Shown: piece after piece, positions 34,348 to 46,000 of the stretch | How positions within the stretch are numbered: the first letter of the stretch is position 1 | Layout: each line of letters begins with the position of its first letter | DNA from: CAZSLC01 sp964607675 | GTDB lineage: Bacteria; Bacteroidota; Bacteroidia; Bacteroidales; UBA932 | Length of the DNA stretch: 64,000 nucleotides | Assembly: GCA_964607675.1 (NCBI GenBank) | Contig: CAZSLC010000009.1 | Location: 1 to 64,000, forward strand | Direction: 5' to 3' | The notes under the pieces: model-generated | Told to the model about the DNA's origin: nothing | The model's input: the letters and a program-made list of their open reading frames with translations, nothing else | Databases searched by the model: none | Translations under genes and position numbers: made by a program

Positions 34348-35364
34348 ATGAAATATACAGCACAAGATTTTAAAAGTAACCAAGAGGTTAGATGGTGTCC
34401 TGGATGTGGTGACCACTCTGTACTCGCTGCTCTCCAAAAGTCATTACCAGAGGTGGCTGAGGCTTTAGGATATACAAAAGAAAGATTTGTATTTGTATCA
34501 GGTATTGGTTGTTCTTCAAGACTACCATATTATATGGACACATATGGTTTCCATAGCATTCATGGCCGTGCGACAGCTATTTCGACTGGAATGAAGGTTG
34601 CAAATCCTACCCTTTCAATTTGGCAAGCAACAGGAGATGGTGATGCATTGGCAATAGGTGGTAACCACTTTATCCATGCAATTCGTAGAAATATAGATAT
34701 TAATATCGTATTGTTCAACAATAGAATTTATGGACTTACAAAGGGTCAATACTCTCCAACTTCTAAGTTAGGAATGATAACCAAAACATCCCCTTACGGA
34801 ACAGTGGAGCACCCTTTCAACCCTGGTGCCTTAGTAATGGGTGCACGTGGTACATTCTTTGCCCGTAGTCTCGATTCTGAACTACAACTTAACCAGGAGA
34901 TACTGACAGCCTCTGCAAAACACGATGGATGTTCAGTAACTGAAATGTTGGTTAACTGTGTGATTTTTAACGATGGAACTCATGCTGAAATCTCTGATCG
35001 TGAAAACAGGGCAGATAGAACAATTATTCTCCGTCATGGAGAGCCAATGATCTTTGGTAAAAATAGGGACAAAGGTCTTATCCTTGAGAATATGAAGCTT
35101 AAAGTGGTGAAAATTGGTGAAAATGGTATTACAGAAAAAGATATCTTAGTTCACGATGCTCACACACAAAGCGTGGGTATTCATGGTATGCTTATTGATA
35201 TGAAATATCCAGAATATCCAGTAGCATTAGGTGTAATAAGAGATGTTAAGGATATGACATATGACGATAATGTACGAGATCAGTTACTTGAAGTAAAAGC
35301 GAAATCCTCTATCCACAACATGGACGAGTTGCTACGAAGCGGAGCTACTTGGGAGGTTAAATAA
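34348..35364 (+). CDS. korB: 2-oxoacid:ferredoxin oxidoreductase, beta subunit
   Basis: A 338-residue subunit with thiamine diphosphate and iron-sulfur binding motifs: RWCPGCGDHSVLAAL and GIGCSSRLPYY for cluster cysteines, and GDGDALAIGGNHFIHAIRRN with LFNNRIYGLTKGQ for the ThDP site. It completes the enzyme with KorA, 20 bases upstream. Length and motifs are normal for the 2-oxoglutarate branch. The gap to gdhA is 48 bases with no hairpin, so read-through is possible. Confidence 0.94.
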   Translation: MKYTAQDFKSNQEVRWCPGCGDHSVLAALQKSLPEVAEALGYTKERFVFVSGIGCSSRLPYYMDTYGFHSIHGRATAISTGMKVANPTLSIWQATGDGDALAIGGNHFIHAIRRNIDINIVLFNNRIYGLTKGQYSPTSKLGMITKTSPYGTVEHPFNPGALVMGARGTFFARSLDSELQLNQEILTASAKHDGCSVTEMLVNCVIFNDGTHAEISDRENRADRTIILRHGEPMIFGKNRDKGLILENMKLKVVKIGENGITEKDILVHDAHTQSVGIHGMLIDMKYPEYPVALGVIRDVKDMTYDDNVRDQLLEVKAKSSIHNMDELLRSGATWEVK

Positions 35365-35412
35365 CGATATATTTTAAATCTTTTTATATAACTTTTTAAT
35401 AAATAATATAGT

Positions 35413-36756
<1,344 letters not shown>

Positions 36757-36790
36757 TTCCGAGATAAATATAAAAATATTTAAAATTTTT

Positions 36791-36822
36791 ATGCTGTCAC
36801 TATAAAAGTGACAGCATTTTTT
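36791..36822 (+). terminator. Terminator after gdhA
   Basis: A perfect 10-bp stem, ATGCTGTCAC (36791-36800) with GTGACAGCAT (36808-36817), has a 7-base loop and is followed by six T residues (36817-36822). It lies 34 bases after the gdhA stop codon. Confidence 0.92.
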
Positions 36823-36825
36823 ATA

Positions 36826-36833
36826 TATATTTG
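36826..36833 (+). promoter_or_regulatory. -7 box TATATTTG for the carbonic anhydrase-murI-hppA cluster
   Basis: TATATTTG fits the consensus and lies 14 bases before the ATG at 36848, right after the gdhA terminator. The -33 region falls in the terminator hairpin and has no TTG, so this is a weak prediction. Confidence 0.4.
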
Positions 36834-36847
36834 TAAAGTAAAAAAAA

Positions 36848-37372
36848 ATGTCCTTAATCAAGTCTCTTAACGGAATTACCCCAAAAATAGGAAAAAATTG
36901 TTTCATTGCTGATAACGCAGTCATAGTTGGAGATGTCCAAATAGGTGATGATTGCAGTATTTGGTATTCAACAGTACTTAGAGGAGATGTCAATCCAATA
37001 AGAATAGGAAACAGGGTAAATATTCAAGATGGTGCTGTTCTTCACACCTTGCATAAAAAATCAATAGTAGAGATAGGGAACGATGTTTCTGTCGGTCACA
37101 ATGCCATAATACATGGAGCTAAAGTGGGTAATGATGTCCTTGTTGGGATGGGTGCCATCTTAATGGACAATGCGGTGATTTCTGATAATACGATCATTGC
37201 AGCTGGCGCAGTGATTTTAAGTAATTCTCAATTGGATAGTGGAGTCTATGCTGGAGTACCAGCAAAAAAGGTCAAAGAGGGCTCTGATGAAATAACTATC
37301 TCGGCACATAAAAACGCTCAAGGGTATATGAAATACAAAGAGTGGTTTTTAGATAATGAAAATTACAAATAA
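36848..37372 (+). CDS. Gamma-class carbonic anhydrase family protein
   Basis: A 174-residue left-handed beta-helix protein built of hexapeptide repeats. The family's zinc ligands are visible as histidines in AVLHTLHKK and VSVGHNAIIHGAKVG, and the start SIWYSTVLRGDVNPIRIGNRVNIQDG is typical. Members of this family hydrate carbon dioxide or have lost activity; the key residues look present, but activity cannot be assigned from the sequence alone. It is 34 bases upstream of the TlpA-like lipoprotein gene. Confidence 0.88.
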   Translation: MSLIKSLNGITPKIGKNCFIADNAVIVGDVQIGDDCSIWYSTVLRGDVNPIRIGNRVNIQDGAVLHTLHKKSIVEIGNDVSVGHNAIIHGAKVGNDVLVGMGAILMDNAVISDNTIIAAGAVILSNSQLDSGVYAGVPAKKVKEGSDEITISAHKNAQGYMKYKEWFLDNENYK

Positions 37373-37406
37373 TTCTGGAACAAAATATTAACTTATATTA
37401 ACATCA

Positions 37407-38525
37407 ATGAAAAAAATTTTATTATTTGCACTTGCAACATTTGCATTAGTTGCTTGTGACCAACAACCTCAAGGAGGTTACCTAATTAAAGGTAAAATTG
37501 CTGGCAATTCTGAAGAGATTAAAGCAGGCCAGGTTATTCTCAAAAATAGAGACAAATCCAATCCAATTTCGGATACAACAGAAATAATTAAAGGAAAATT
37601 CTCATTTAAAGGGGTAGTTGAGACTCCAGAGCACTATTCTATAGTAATTAAGGGGCTCAAAGGTGGTATCACCCTTTTTCTTGAAAACGGAAAATATACC
37701 ATTAATGGTGTAGATTCTACATTCATCTCTTCTAAAATTGATGGGCCAAGCAATCACGAATTGTTCGATCTATTGGATGAAAAAAGAGAAGCATTGGAAA
37801 AATCAATAGATGCTGAGATGTTGATAGGACAATATAGTAACCCAACTACTTCTAAAGAGAGGAAAAAGGAAATTATTTCAAGATTTGATAAGATGGATGA
37901 AATCTTCAAAGCATTTGAAGATTCTGTAGTTAAAGCAAACGAAATGACATATTTTGGCCTTTTTAAATTTATTGCAAATATTGATGAAATACCTTTTGAC
38001 CAAGCGGAAACTAAATTGAATGCATTTTTAGGAAATGAAAAATTTAAGGACAACAAGAATTTACAGAAAGCAGTTTCTACTCTTGAAATTCTACGTCAGA
38101 TACAACCAGGCATGAAAGCACAGGATATTAAAATGAAGAGCCCTGATGGAAAAGATATCTTATTGTCAGATATTTATTCTAAAAATAAAATTACTATGAT
38201 TGATTTCTGGGCAGGTTGGTGTAGTCCTTGTAGAGAATTTAATCCTGAATTATTAAAGATATATACAGATTATCATAAGAAAGGATTTGAAGTTTATGCT
38301 ATCTCCTTGGATAAAGAGAGAGACTCTTGGCTTAATGCTATAGATACTGATAAATTACCATGGATTCATGTCTCAGATGTAAATTATTGGACATGTGATG
38401 CCACTAAAATATATCATGTAAGATCAATCCCTTCAAATGTATTTGTCGATCAAAATGGAATTATTGTTGCTCGTAAATGGCCTAAGGATAAGATCGTAGC
38501 ACTTTTAGATCAATATACGAAATAA
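37407..38525 (+). CDS. TlpA-like thiol-disulfide lipoprotein with DUF4369-type N-terminus
   Basis: A 372-residue lipoprotein with lipobox LVAC at about residues 13-16. Residues about 22-130 resemble the DUF4369 domain (YLIKGKIAGNSEEI), a helical linker follows, and residues about 235-370 form a TlpA/thioredoxin-like domain with WAGWCSPCREFNPELL. The CSPC pair and cis-proline (VRSIPSNVF) are intact. It should act as a periplasmic reductase tethered to the membrane, perhaps in cytochrome maturation or disulfide repair. It is 3 bases before murI. Confidence 0.88.
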   Translation: MKKILLFALATFALVACDQQPQGGYLIKGKIAGNSEEIKAGQVILKNRDKSNPISDTTEIIKGKFSFKGVVETPEHYSIVIKGLKGGITLFLENGKYTINGVDSTFISSKIDGPSNHELFDLLDEKREALEKSIDAEMLIGQYSNPTTSKERKKEIISRFDKMDEIFKAFEDSVVKANEMTYFGLFKFIANIDEIPFDQAETKLNAFLGNEKFKDNKNLQKAVSTLEILRQIQPGMKAQDIKMKSPDGKDILLSDIYSKNKITMIDFWAGWCSPCREFNPELLKIYTDYHKKGFEVYAISLDKERDSWLNAIDTDKLPWIHVSDVNYWTCDATKIYHVRSIPSNVFVDQNGIIVARKWPKDKIVALLDQYTK

Positions 38526-38528
38526 TCG

Positions 38529-39281
38529 ATGATTGGGATATTTGATTCAGGTGTTGGTGGATTGTCAGTGTGGCGAGAGCTTTATCGTCTAATGCCACAT
38601 TATGATTATGTTTATTTTTCAGATTCTGCTTATTGTCCATATGGAACAAAACCAGTAGAACAGATTATAGATAGAGCTGAAACTATATCAAATTTTCTTA
38701 TTGAGCAAGGAGCTAAGATAATAGTAGTAGCATGCAATACCGCAACGGCTGCCTCTATATCTTACCTCCGCTCACATTTTCCCATACCATTTGTTGGTAT
38801 GGAACCTGCAATTAAACCTGCTGCACTTACCTCAAAATCTGGTGTTGTAGGGGTGTTGGCCACTTCAAACACATTAAAAGGCTCTCTTTACCACAATACT
38901 CTACAAAAATTTGCTTCTAATGTTAAAGTCATTGAAAAAGTGGGAGAGGGACTTGTTGAACTTGTAGAATCTGGAATTACCGAAGGGGAGAAAGTGGATT
39001 CACTTCTTCATTTATATTTAGATGATATGATAAATGAGGGTGCTGATGCAATAGTTCTCGGTTGTACCCATTACCCATTTTTATTAGATTCTATCACTAA
39101 AATTGTTGGAAATGAGGTCTTAGTTATCAATCCTGCTCCTGCAATTGCATTACAAACTCAAAGAATAGCTCAAGAAATTAAGTTGCCATTTTCCTCTGGA
39201 AGTTGTCGTTTCTACACTTCGGGTGATTTTCAAGAGTTTAAGTTATTCTTAAAGAAAACGATTAATATTAACCTAACATAA
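38529..39281 (+). CDS. murI: Glutamate racemase
   Basis: A 250-residue racemase with both catalytic cysteine motifs: VVACNTATAASI and VLGCTHYPFLL. The start GIFDSGVGGLSVWRELYR and the segment YFSDSAYCPYGTKP are characteristic. It makes D-glutamate for peptidoglycan. In many Bacteroidales murI directly follows the bamA-skp-skp genes; here korAB, gdhA, a carbonic anhydrase and a TlpA gene lie between. It is 9 bases before hppA. Confidence 0.96.
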   Translation: MIGIFDSGVGGLSVWRELYRLMPHYDYVYFSDSAYCPYGTKPVEQIIDRAETISNFLIEQGAKIIVVACNTATAASISYLRSHFPIPFVGMEPAIKPAALTSKSGVVGVLATSNTLKGSLYHNTLQKFASNVKVIEKVGEGLVELVESGITEGEKVDSLLHLYLDDMINEGADAIVLGCTHYPFLLDSITKIVGNEVLVINPAPAIALQTQRIAQEIKLPFSSGSCRFYTSGDFQEFKLFLKKTININLT

Positions 39282-39290
39282 TACATATTT

Positions 39291-41498
39291 ATGTCAACTC
39301 AATTACTATTTTATCTTGTTCCTATTGCTTCAATAATAGCCTTAGGCTTTGCGTATTACTTTTATAAACAAATGCTTAAAGAGAGTGAGGGAACACCAAC
39401 TATGAAAGAGATAGCACTGCATGTCAGAAAGGGTGCGATGGCTTATATTAAACAACAATACAAGGTTGTATTGATTGTTTTTATAATCTTGGCCATTTTC
39501 TTTGCAATACTTGCCTATGGATTTGGAATTCAAAATCCTTGGGTCCCTTTTGCATTCCTCACAGGTGGTTTTTTCTCTGGACTTGCTGGGTTTATTGGTA
39601 TGAAGACAGCTACCTATGCATCTGCTAGGACTGCAAATGCTGCAAGGCGTTCTCTAAATGATGGTCTAAAACTTGCTTTTCGTTCTGGGGCAGTGATGGG
39701 GCTTGTTGTTGTAGGGCTTGGTTTACTTGATATCTCAGTTTGGTATTTGGTCCTTGATTATTTCATCGGTGCCACTGGACCTCAAAAATTAGTTATCATT
39801 ACCACTACAATGCTTACTTTCGGCATGGGGGCTTCTACTCAAGCATTATTTGCAAGGGTAGGTGGCGGTATCTATACTAAGGCTGCCGACGTTGGAGCTG
39901 ATCTCGTTGGTAAAGTTGAGGCTGGTATCCCTGAGGATGATCCAAGAAATCCTGCAACTATTGCAGATAATGTTGGTGACAATGTAGGTGATGTCGCTGG
40001 TATGGGGGCTGATTTATACGAATCGTATTGTGGGTCAATCCTTGCCACTGCAGCACTTGGTGCTTCTGCCTTTTATGTTGATCCTGAAATTCAAACTAAA
40101 GCGGTATTCGCACCTATGATTATTGCTGCTGTTGGTATTATTTTATCTATTATAGGTATCTTTTTAGTAAGGACAAAAGAGGGTGCAGGGATGAAGCAGC
40201 TTCTTAAATCCCTCAGTGTGGGGGTCAATGTCAGCGCACTATTGATTGCGATACTCACTTTTGCTATTCTTTATGTATTACAGCTTCCTAATTGGCTTGG
40301 AATTTCTTTTTCTGTCGTTGTCGGCCTTTTGGCAGGTATCATTATCGGGCAGTCAACAGAGTACTACACATCACATTCATATAAACCGACTCAAAAGTTG
40401 GCAGAGAGCTCTAAAACTGGCCCTGCTACAGTTATCATTTCGGGTGTTGGACTCGGTATGATTTCTACTGCAATACCAGTTATCACTATTGCTGCTGCTA
40501 TTATCTTGGCATATTTAAGTGCAATAGGATTTGATGTACAAAACATGCTTACTTCTGAAAATCTGGGTCTCGGCCTATATGGTATTGGAATAGCTGCTGT
40601 CGGAATGCTTTCAACACTTGGAATTACCTTGGCAACAGATGCTTATGGCCCTATTGCTGACAATGCAGGGGGAAATGCACAGATGAGTGAATTGGAACCT
40701 GAGGTGCGCAAAAGAACAGACATTCTTGACGCTCTTGGAAACACTACAGCTGCTACTGGAAAGGGATTTGCAATTGGTTCTGCTGCACTTACTGCACTTG
40801 CTCTTTTAGCATCTTATATAGAGGAGATAAAGATTGCGTTGCAACATATTGGACAAACGACAATTGAGATTGCAGGTAGGAGTGTAGAGGTTGCCTCGGC
40901 TACTATTCCAGATTTTATGGAATATTATCAAATAAACTTAATGAATCCAAAGGTATTAATAGGTGTATTCATTGGTGCTATGATGTCGTTTTTATTCTGC
41001 GGTTTGACCATGAATGCTGTTGGCCGTGCTGCAGAGAAAATGGTGGAAGAGGTACGGCGCCAGTTTAGAGAGATAAAAGGTATCCTTACTAAAGAAGCTA
41101 CACCTGATTATGCAAAATGTGTTGAAATCTCCACAAAAGGTGCACAAAAAGAGATGTTGTTTCCTTCAATTATTGCTATTATAGTTCCTGTCGTTGTTGG
41201 TTTGATTTTTGGAGTTTCAGGTACTGTCGGTCTTTTAGTTGGAGGACTTGGATCAGGCTTCGTACTTGCTATTTTTATGGCAAATTCTGGTGGTGCATGG
41301 GACAATGCTAAAAAGTACGTAGAAGAGGGCAATTTTGGTGGTTCTGGCTCAGAGTGTCATAAGGCAACTGTTGTTGGTGATACAGTAGGGGACCCATTTA
41401 AAGATACATCAGGCCCATCTCTTAATATCCTAATCAAACTGATGACCATGGTATCTATTGTAACAGCTGGCCTTAATGTAGCATTTACACTGTTGTAG
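39291..41498 (+). CDS. hppA: Membrane-bound sodium/proton pyrophosphatase
   Basis: A 735-residue protein with about sixteen membrane segments. The substrate motif DNVGDNVGDVAGMGADLYES is intact, as is the C-terminal GDTVGDPFKDTSGPSLN. The motif GNTTAATGKG has alanine where potassium-independent enzymes have lysine, so potassium dependence and sodium pumping are likely. It uses pyrophosphate hydrolysis to pump sodium or protons out of the cell. It ends in a bidirectional terminator shared with the convergent SusD gene. Confidence 0.95.
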   Translation: MSTQLLFYLVPIASIIALGFAYYFYKQMLKESEGTPTMKEIALHVRKGAMAYIKQQYKVVLIVFIILAIFFAILAYGFGIQNPWVPFAFLTGGFFSGLAGFIGMKTATYASARTANAARRSLNDGLKLAFRSGAVMGLVVVGLGLLDISVWYLVLDYFIGATGPQKLVIITTTMLTFGMGASTQALFARVGGGIYTKAADVGADLVGKVEAGIPEDDPRNPATIADNVGDNVGDVAGMGADLYESYCGSILATAALGASAFYVDPEIQTKAVFAPMIIAAVGIILSIIGIFLVRTKEGAGMKQLLKSLSVGVNVSALLIAILTFAILYVLQLPNWLGISFSVVVGLLAGIIIGQSTEYYTSHSYKPTQKLAESSKTGPATVIISGVGLGMISTAIPVITIAAAIILAYLSAIGFDVQNMLTSENLGLGLYGIGIAAVGMLSTLGITLATDAYGPIADNAGGNAQMSELEPEVRKRTDILDALGNTTAATGKGFAIGSAALTALALLASYIEEIKIALQHIGQTTIEIAGRSVEVASATIPDFMEYYQINLMNPKVLIGVFIGAMMSFLFCGLTMNAVGRAAEKMVEEVRRQFREIKGILTKEATPDYAKCVEISTKGAQKEMLFPSIIAIIVPVVVGLIFGVSGTVGLLVGGLGSGFVLAIFMANSGGAWDNAKKYVEEGNFGGSGSECHKATVVGDTVGDPFKDTSGPSLNILIKLMTMVSIVTAGLNVAFTLL

Positions 41499-41518
41499 AT
41501 TTAGCATATTAATAATAA

Positions 41519-41549
41519 AAAGGTCGCCAATTTGGCGACCTTTATTTTT
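41519..41549. terminator. Bidirectional terminator between hppA and the first SusD gene
   Basis: A perfect 11-bp stem, AAAGGTCGCCA (41519-41529) with TGGCGACCTTT (41533-41543), has a 3-base loop. T-rich sequence follows on the plus strand (TTTATTTTTAT) and A-rich sequence precedes it, giving T-rich on the minus strand. It sits between the convergent ends of hppA (41498) and susD (41567). Confidence 0.92.
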
Positions 41550-41566
41550 ATATCATAATCAATTGA

Positions 41567-43030
41567 TTAGTTAACTCCTTTACGAGTATCCCACCACATT
41601 TGTTTTCCCCAGAAATCATCAACTACTTCTCCAACAAATTGAGCACTATTTGCTCCATTTAATGAGCTTTCATTGATAGGATAAGGGTAACGGAATGGAG
41701 GAGTGTTGTGACTTGCATAGCTTGCAGCTCTACCATTAGCAATATGGTGTGATGCAGGAACTCCAGTTCTTCTGTACAATGACCATACTTCCATACCTTG
41801 TTTGAATAGTGAAATCCACTCTTGAAGGTATAATTGTTCTAATGTACCATCATATTTAGCAGCTCCATTTAGATATGTGTCAACATCTGCAATTCCATTC
41901 TCTTCAAGAGAAGCCATTACTCCATTTTCATACGCTACTTGTTGTGATACCCCAACATTCATACCCAATTTAGCAGCTTCTGCAATGTGGAACCATGTTT
42001 CTGCTGCGCGGAAATAAGGGGTAAATCCTGATGCATCATCTCTAAATCTCTCTCCAATTCTTGAAATTTCTAAAATATTAGAGTGTACTTTAGGAGCTCC
42101 AATTTCGAAACCTCTGTATTCTCCATCTTTGTTTTTGTGAGCATAAACTGCGAGACGAGGGTCATTTAAACCTTTAAGAATATCTACTAAAATATCAGAT
42201 ACGCTATGGTCATCACGTCCTGTTGAATCTTCAAACCAAGGTTCGCGATATGGTTTAGCTCCAGGCCACATGAAGAAAGCGTTGTCTGCATTATCAGTTA
42301 AGACAGGGTATTTAGTAGGATTTGCCATGATCTCTTCGATTGTTGATTTTGCCAAAGCTGCATCAACTTTTGAAATACGTATAGCTAAACGGAGTCTCAT
42401 TGAGTTGCAGAATTTTTGCCATTTAACTACATCTCCCCCGAACAAGGCATCCCCCGCACCCAATCTATCAGTTGAACCAGAAGCTAAGCCGTCAGCTGCA
42501 GTTTTTAGTAAAGTTAGAAGTGCAGGATAAATAGTTTCTTGAGTGTCATATTTAGGAGCCAAATAACCTTCTCCAATTTTATATGCTTCTGTGTATGGAA
42601 TATCTCTCCAAGTATCTGTTGCGATTTGTATCATAACAGCTTCCCAAATTTGGGCAACACTTAACATATTGGTAAGTACTGGGCCTCCCTCTAATTTACA
42701 TCTTGCTTGGATGTCTCGAAGATTGCTAACTGTAATATTAATGTAGTGCCATTTGTTTTGAACAACTCCAGTACGGAATACGTATTTTGATTCATCAATG
42801 TATTGGATTTTGGCAATGTGTCCACCATATCCTGAAGGCTCATTCATATCGTTCCATGGATCGAATAGGTTCTGAGATGAATAGCGAAGTGAGTACGCAA
42901 GAATATTTGTAAGAGGTGCCGAATTCGAGCGGTCTGGGTCAGTGTTTACATCCTCAAAAGAAGCGGTACAACTATATGCAAACACTCCAAACAAGGCAAT
43001 CAAAAGAAATTTGTAATATTTTGTTTTCAT
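41567..43030 (-). CDS. SusD/RagB-family outer-membrane lipoprotein (first pair)
   Basis: A 487-residue lipoprotein with lipobox AYSC at about residues 18-21. The family helical framework is visible: the segment AVMIQIATDTWRDIPYTEAYK with its downstream TPR-like helices, and the C-terminal loop rich in aromatic residues. SusD proteins sit on the cell surface as a lid over SusC and bind the nutrient. It is 19 bases after its SusC partner. The ligand, a glycan or peptide, cannot be read from the sequence. Confidence 0.93.
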   Translation of the reverse strand: MKTKYYKFLLIALFGVFAYSCTASFEDVNTDPDRSNSAPLTNILAYSLRYSSQNLFDPWNDMNEPSGYGGHIAKIQYIDESKYVFRTGVVQNKWHYINITVSNLRDIQARCKLEGGPVLTNMLSVAQIWEAVMIQIATDTWRDIPYTEAYKIGEGYLAPKYDTQETIYPALLTLLKTAADGLASGSTDRLGAGDALFGGDVVKWQKFCNSMRLRLAIRISKVDAALAKSTIEEIMANPTKYPVLTDNADNAFFMWPGAKPYREPWFEDSTGRDDHSVSDILVDILKGLNDPRLAVYAHKNKDGEYRGFEIGAPKVHSNILEISRIGERFRDDASGFTPYFRAAETWFHIAEAAKLGMNVGVSQQVAYENGVMASLEENGIADVDTYLNGAAKYDGTLEQLYLQEWISLFKQGMEVWSLYRRTGVPASHHIANGRAASYASHNTPPFRYPYPINESSLNGANSAQFVGEVVDDFWGKQMWWDTRKGVN

Positions 43031-43049
43031 TATTTTATCTTTTTTTAGG

Positions 43050-46000
43050 TTAGAAAGTTAAACCAACTTTAATACCCATGCTACGAGTAGGCATGTATGA
43101 ACCAGTTTCCAAACCTACGCCAGAGTTACTACTGCTCTTGCTTGTTTCAGGGTCGATACCGGCTAAGTTAGATGGGTGAAGCCATAAAGTAGCAACATTG
43201 TTTGCAATGAACGATACATTGAATCCTTTAACTATGCTATTTTTTGTAAATAGTTTTGAAGGTAGAGCGTATGTAAGGTGAATTTCTCTTAGTTTCAAGA
43301 AAGAGCCATCAGCAACTGCATATTCGCGGTTTTGATAAGCATTGTAGAATGCTGGGTTAGCACCAACAACTATGTCGTTAGGGGTTCCGTCTTCTTTAAC
43401 AAATTTGAAACCAGTGTATGCGTTTTTACCAAAAACAACACCTTCTTCACGTACATTATTAGCTGCAGTCATTTCAAGAACACCTGTATATTGACCCCAC
43501 ATAGATGTTACTGAGAAGAAACTACCTCCGTTTCTATAATCCAACATGAAACCTAATGAAAGATTCTTCCATGCTAATTCTGTGCGGAAACTTGCCAACC
43601 AATTAGGAGTAACACTACCTAAATCTTTTAGTTGTCTTTTAGGTAAACCTTTAGAGTTAACTATTACATTACCATTGTCATCGGTAACGTTGCCATAGCC
43701 GTAGATAGTTCCCCAAGAGTAGTATTTCTCAACTTTACCATTTTCATCTTTAATAGGAGCTTTAGCATATACATATGTTGACCATTCACTACCGATTTGG
43801 TAAGTCTTTAGTTCTTGACCAGTTGTAGGATCAGAGTAGAGTGATTCAATTCTACTTACGTCTTTAGACCAGTTTAGAGTGATATCCCATTTCCAGTTTT
43901 TAGTTTCAATAGGTCTTGCATTCAATTGTACCTCTATACCTTTATTTCTAAATTCACCAGCATTTACAAGCATTGTGCTGTAACCTGTTGACCTTGATAC
44001 TTCTACAGCAAGAATTTGATCAGTTGTAGTCTTTGAGTAAAGGGATACATCAAGACCTAAACGACTCTTGAACATTTGAAGTTCCAAACCAACTTCCCAT
44101 GTTTGTATAGATTCAGGACGAAGTCCAGAAGGTGGAAATTCGGTAGGTAATAAAAATTGTGATACACCGTTGAATGTAGATGAAACGGCATTGTAATAAG
44201 AACCAGTTCTATATGCACTTGTAGCAGAACCGATCTTTGCCCAACCTCCACGTAGCTTCATATAATTAAGAACTGAGCCTTTTAATGCTTCAAATGTTTG
44301 AGTAGGAATCCAGCTTAAAGATACACTTGGATAGAAGAAAGGATCCTTAATAGTAGAACTCCAATCGTTACGTGCAGAAGCATCCAAATATAACATTCCT
44401 TTGAATCCTAATGATAAGTTGGCATATACAGAATTTGAACGAATATGTGAGTGATCCATAGATGTAGTAGGAGATCCATTTACGTTTGCTATAGTGTATA
44501 ACTCAGGAACTGTAAGTGCAGAGGCACCTAATACGCTATTCTGATACTTAACATTTCTATAGTTAGCTCCAATAACGGCTGAAATATTGAATACGTCTTC
44601 TCCAAAAGTCTTGTTGATCATGGCGAGAACATCGGCATTTAACTCTGAGTTTCTTTGTGAGAATTGCCAAAATCCACCATCAGGATAGTCAGTGTTGTAT
44701 GCTACTTTTTGGAACATTTCAGAACTATAATAGTCGTAACCAACGCGGCCTTCAAATTTTAACCAATCTGTTGCTTTAATAAATAGAGAAGTTTTTCCGA
44801 AGAAACGATCTCTATTCATAGCGTTAGTATTTTTATATACTGTATAGTATGGGTTTTGGTGGTAGTCTGGGTTCCAGTTAAATGGTTTGCCAGTAGTTTC
44901 ATCAATCTCGTTCCAACGAGCTTTCAATGATTTCATATCAACCTGACGACCAAACCATTCCATAAGTGATTGCATAGGGTTACCAGCCTGATATGCTGTT
45001 GAAGGAAGGTTGTCACTCTCGGTATGAGTGTAGTTCATAGTCAAATTGAATGACAAATATTTATTGATGTCAAAATTTGAATTAACTTGAGCAGTGTAAC
45101 GTTTTTGGTCAGTATTAGGAATTGTCCCTTTTGTATCTCTAAATGATAGAGATGCGCGGGTATTGGTCCTATCTGTCTTAATCAAGGCTGAAACGTTGTG
45201 ATTCATAGAATACCCAACTTGGAAGAAACTTGATACGTTGTCAGGATGTGATACCCATGGGGTAGCTTGGTGAACTCCGTTTACAACTGGGCTGTCAAAC
45301 TGAGGAATCATCAAACCTACGTCCAAACGTGGTCCCCAGCTTTCGTCAGCATTTTTATCTGTGCCATCAATACTAAAGCACATATCCTTAACGAAGTCGG
45401 CGTATGAACCTGTATATCCACCTGCTTTTTCACTATTGTAGTCCCATTCACTACCATAGTATCCTTGTCCATATTTATTTTGGAATTTAGGAATACCATA
45501 CATTTGGTCAAATGTAAATGAACCATCATACGAAATAGATACTCCCTCTCTGCTTTTCTTACCAGATTTGGTAGTGATAAGGATTACACCATTACCAGCA
45601 AGCATACCGTATAGAGCACCTGCACCACCTTTAAGCACAGAAATTGATTCTATATCTTCGGGGTTAATATCCATAAGTCCTGAACCCATATCAACGTCAC
45701 CATATACGCGTTGGTCATTGGAGATAGGAATACCATCAACAACAAACAATGGCTCGTTATTTCCAAGTGATGAGTTACCACGAATAACAAAACGAGAAGA
45801 AGCACCCACTTGACCACCAGCTGCAGTTACTTGCAATCCAGCTACTTTACCAGAAATTGCATTTGCAACATTGATTTGTCCTGCGCTTGTCAATTCGGCC
45901 GATTTAACCTCTTGAACTGCGTGTCCCATGGATTTTTTGTCACGAGCAATACCCAATGCTGAGACCACTACTTCGTCTAAGACATTGGCGTGTGTTAGTG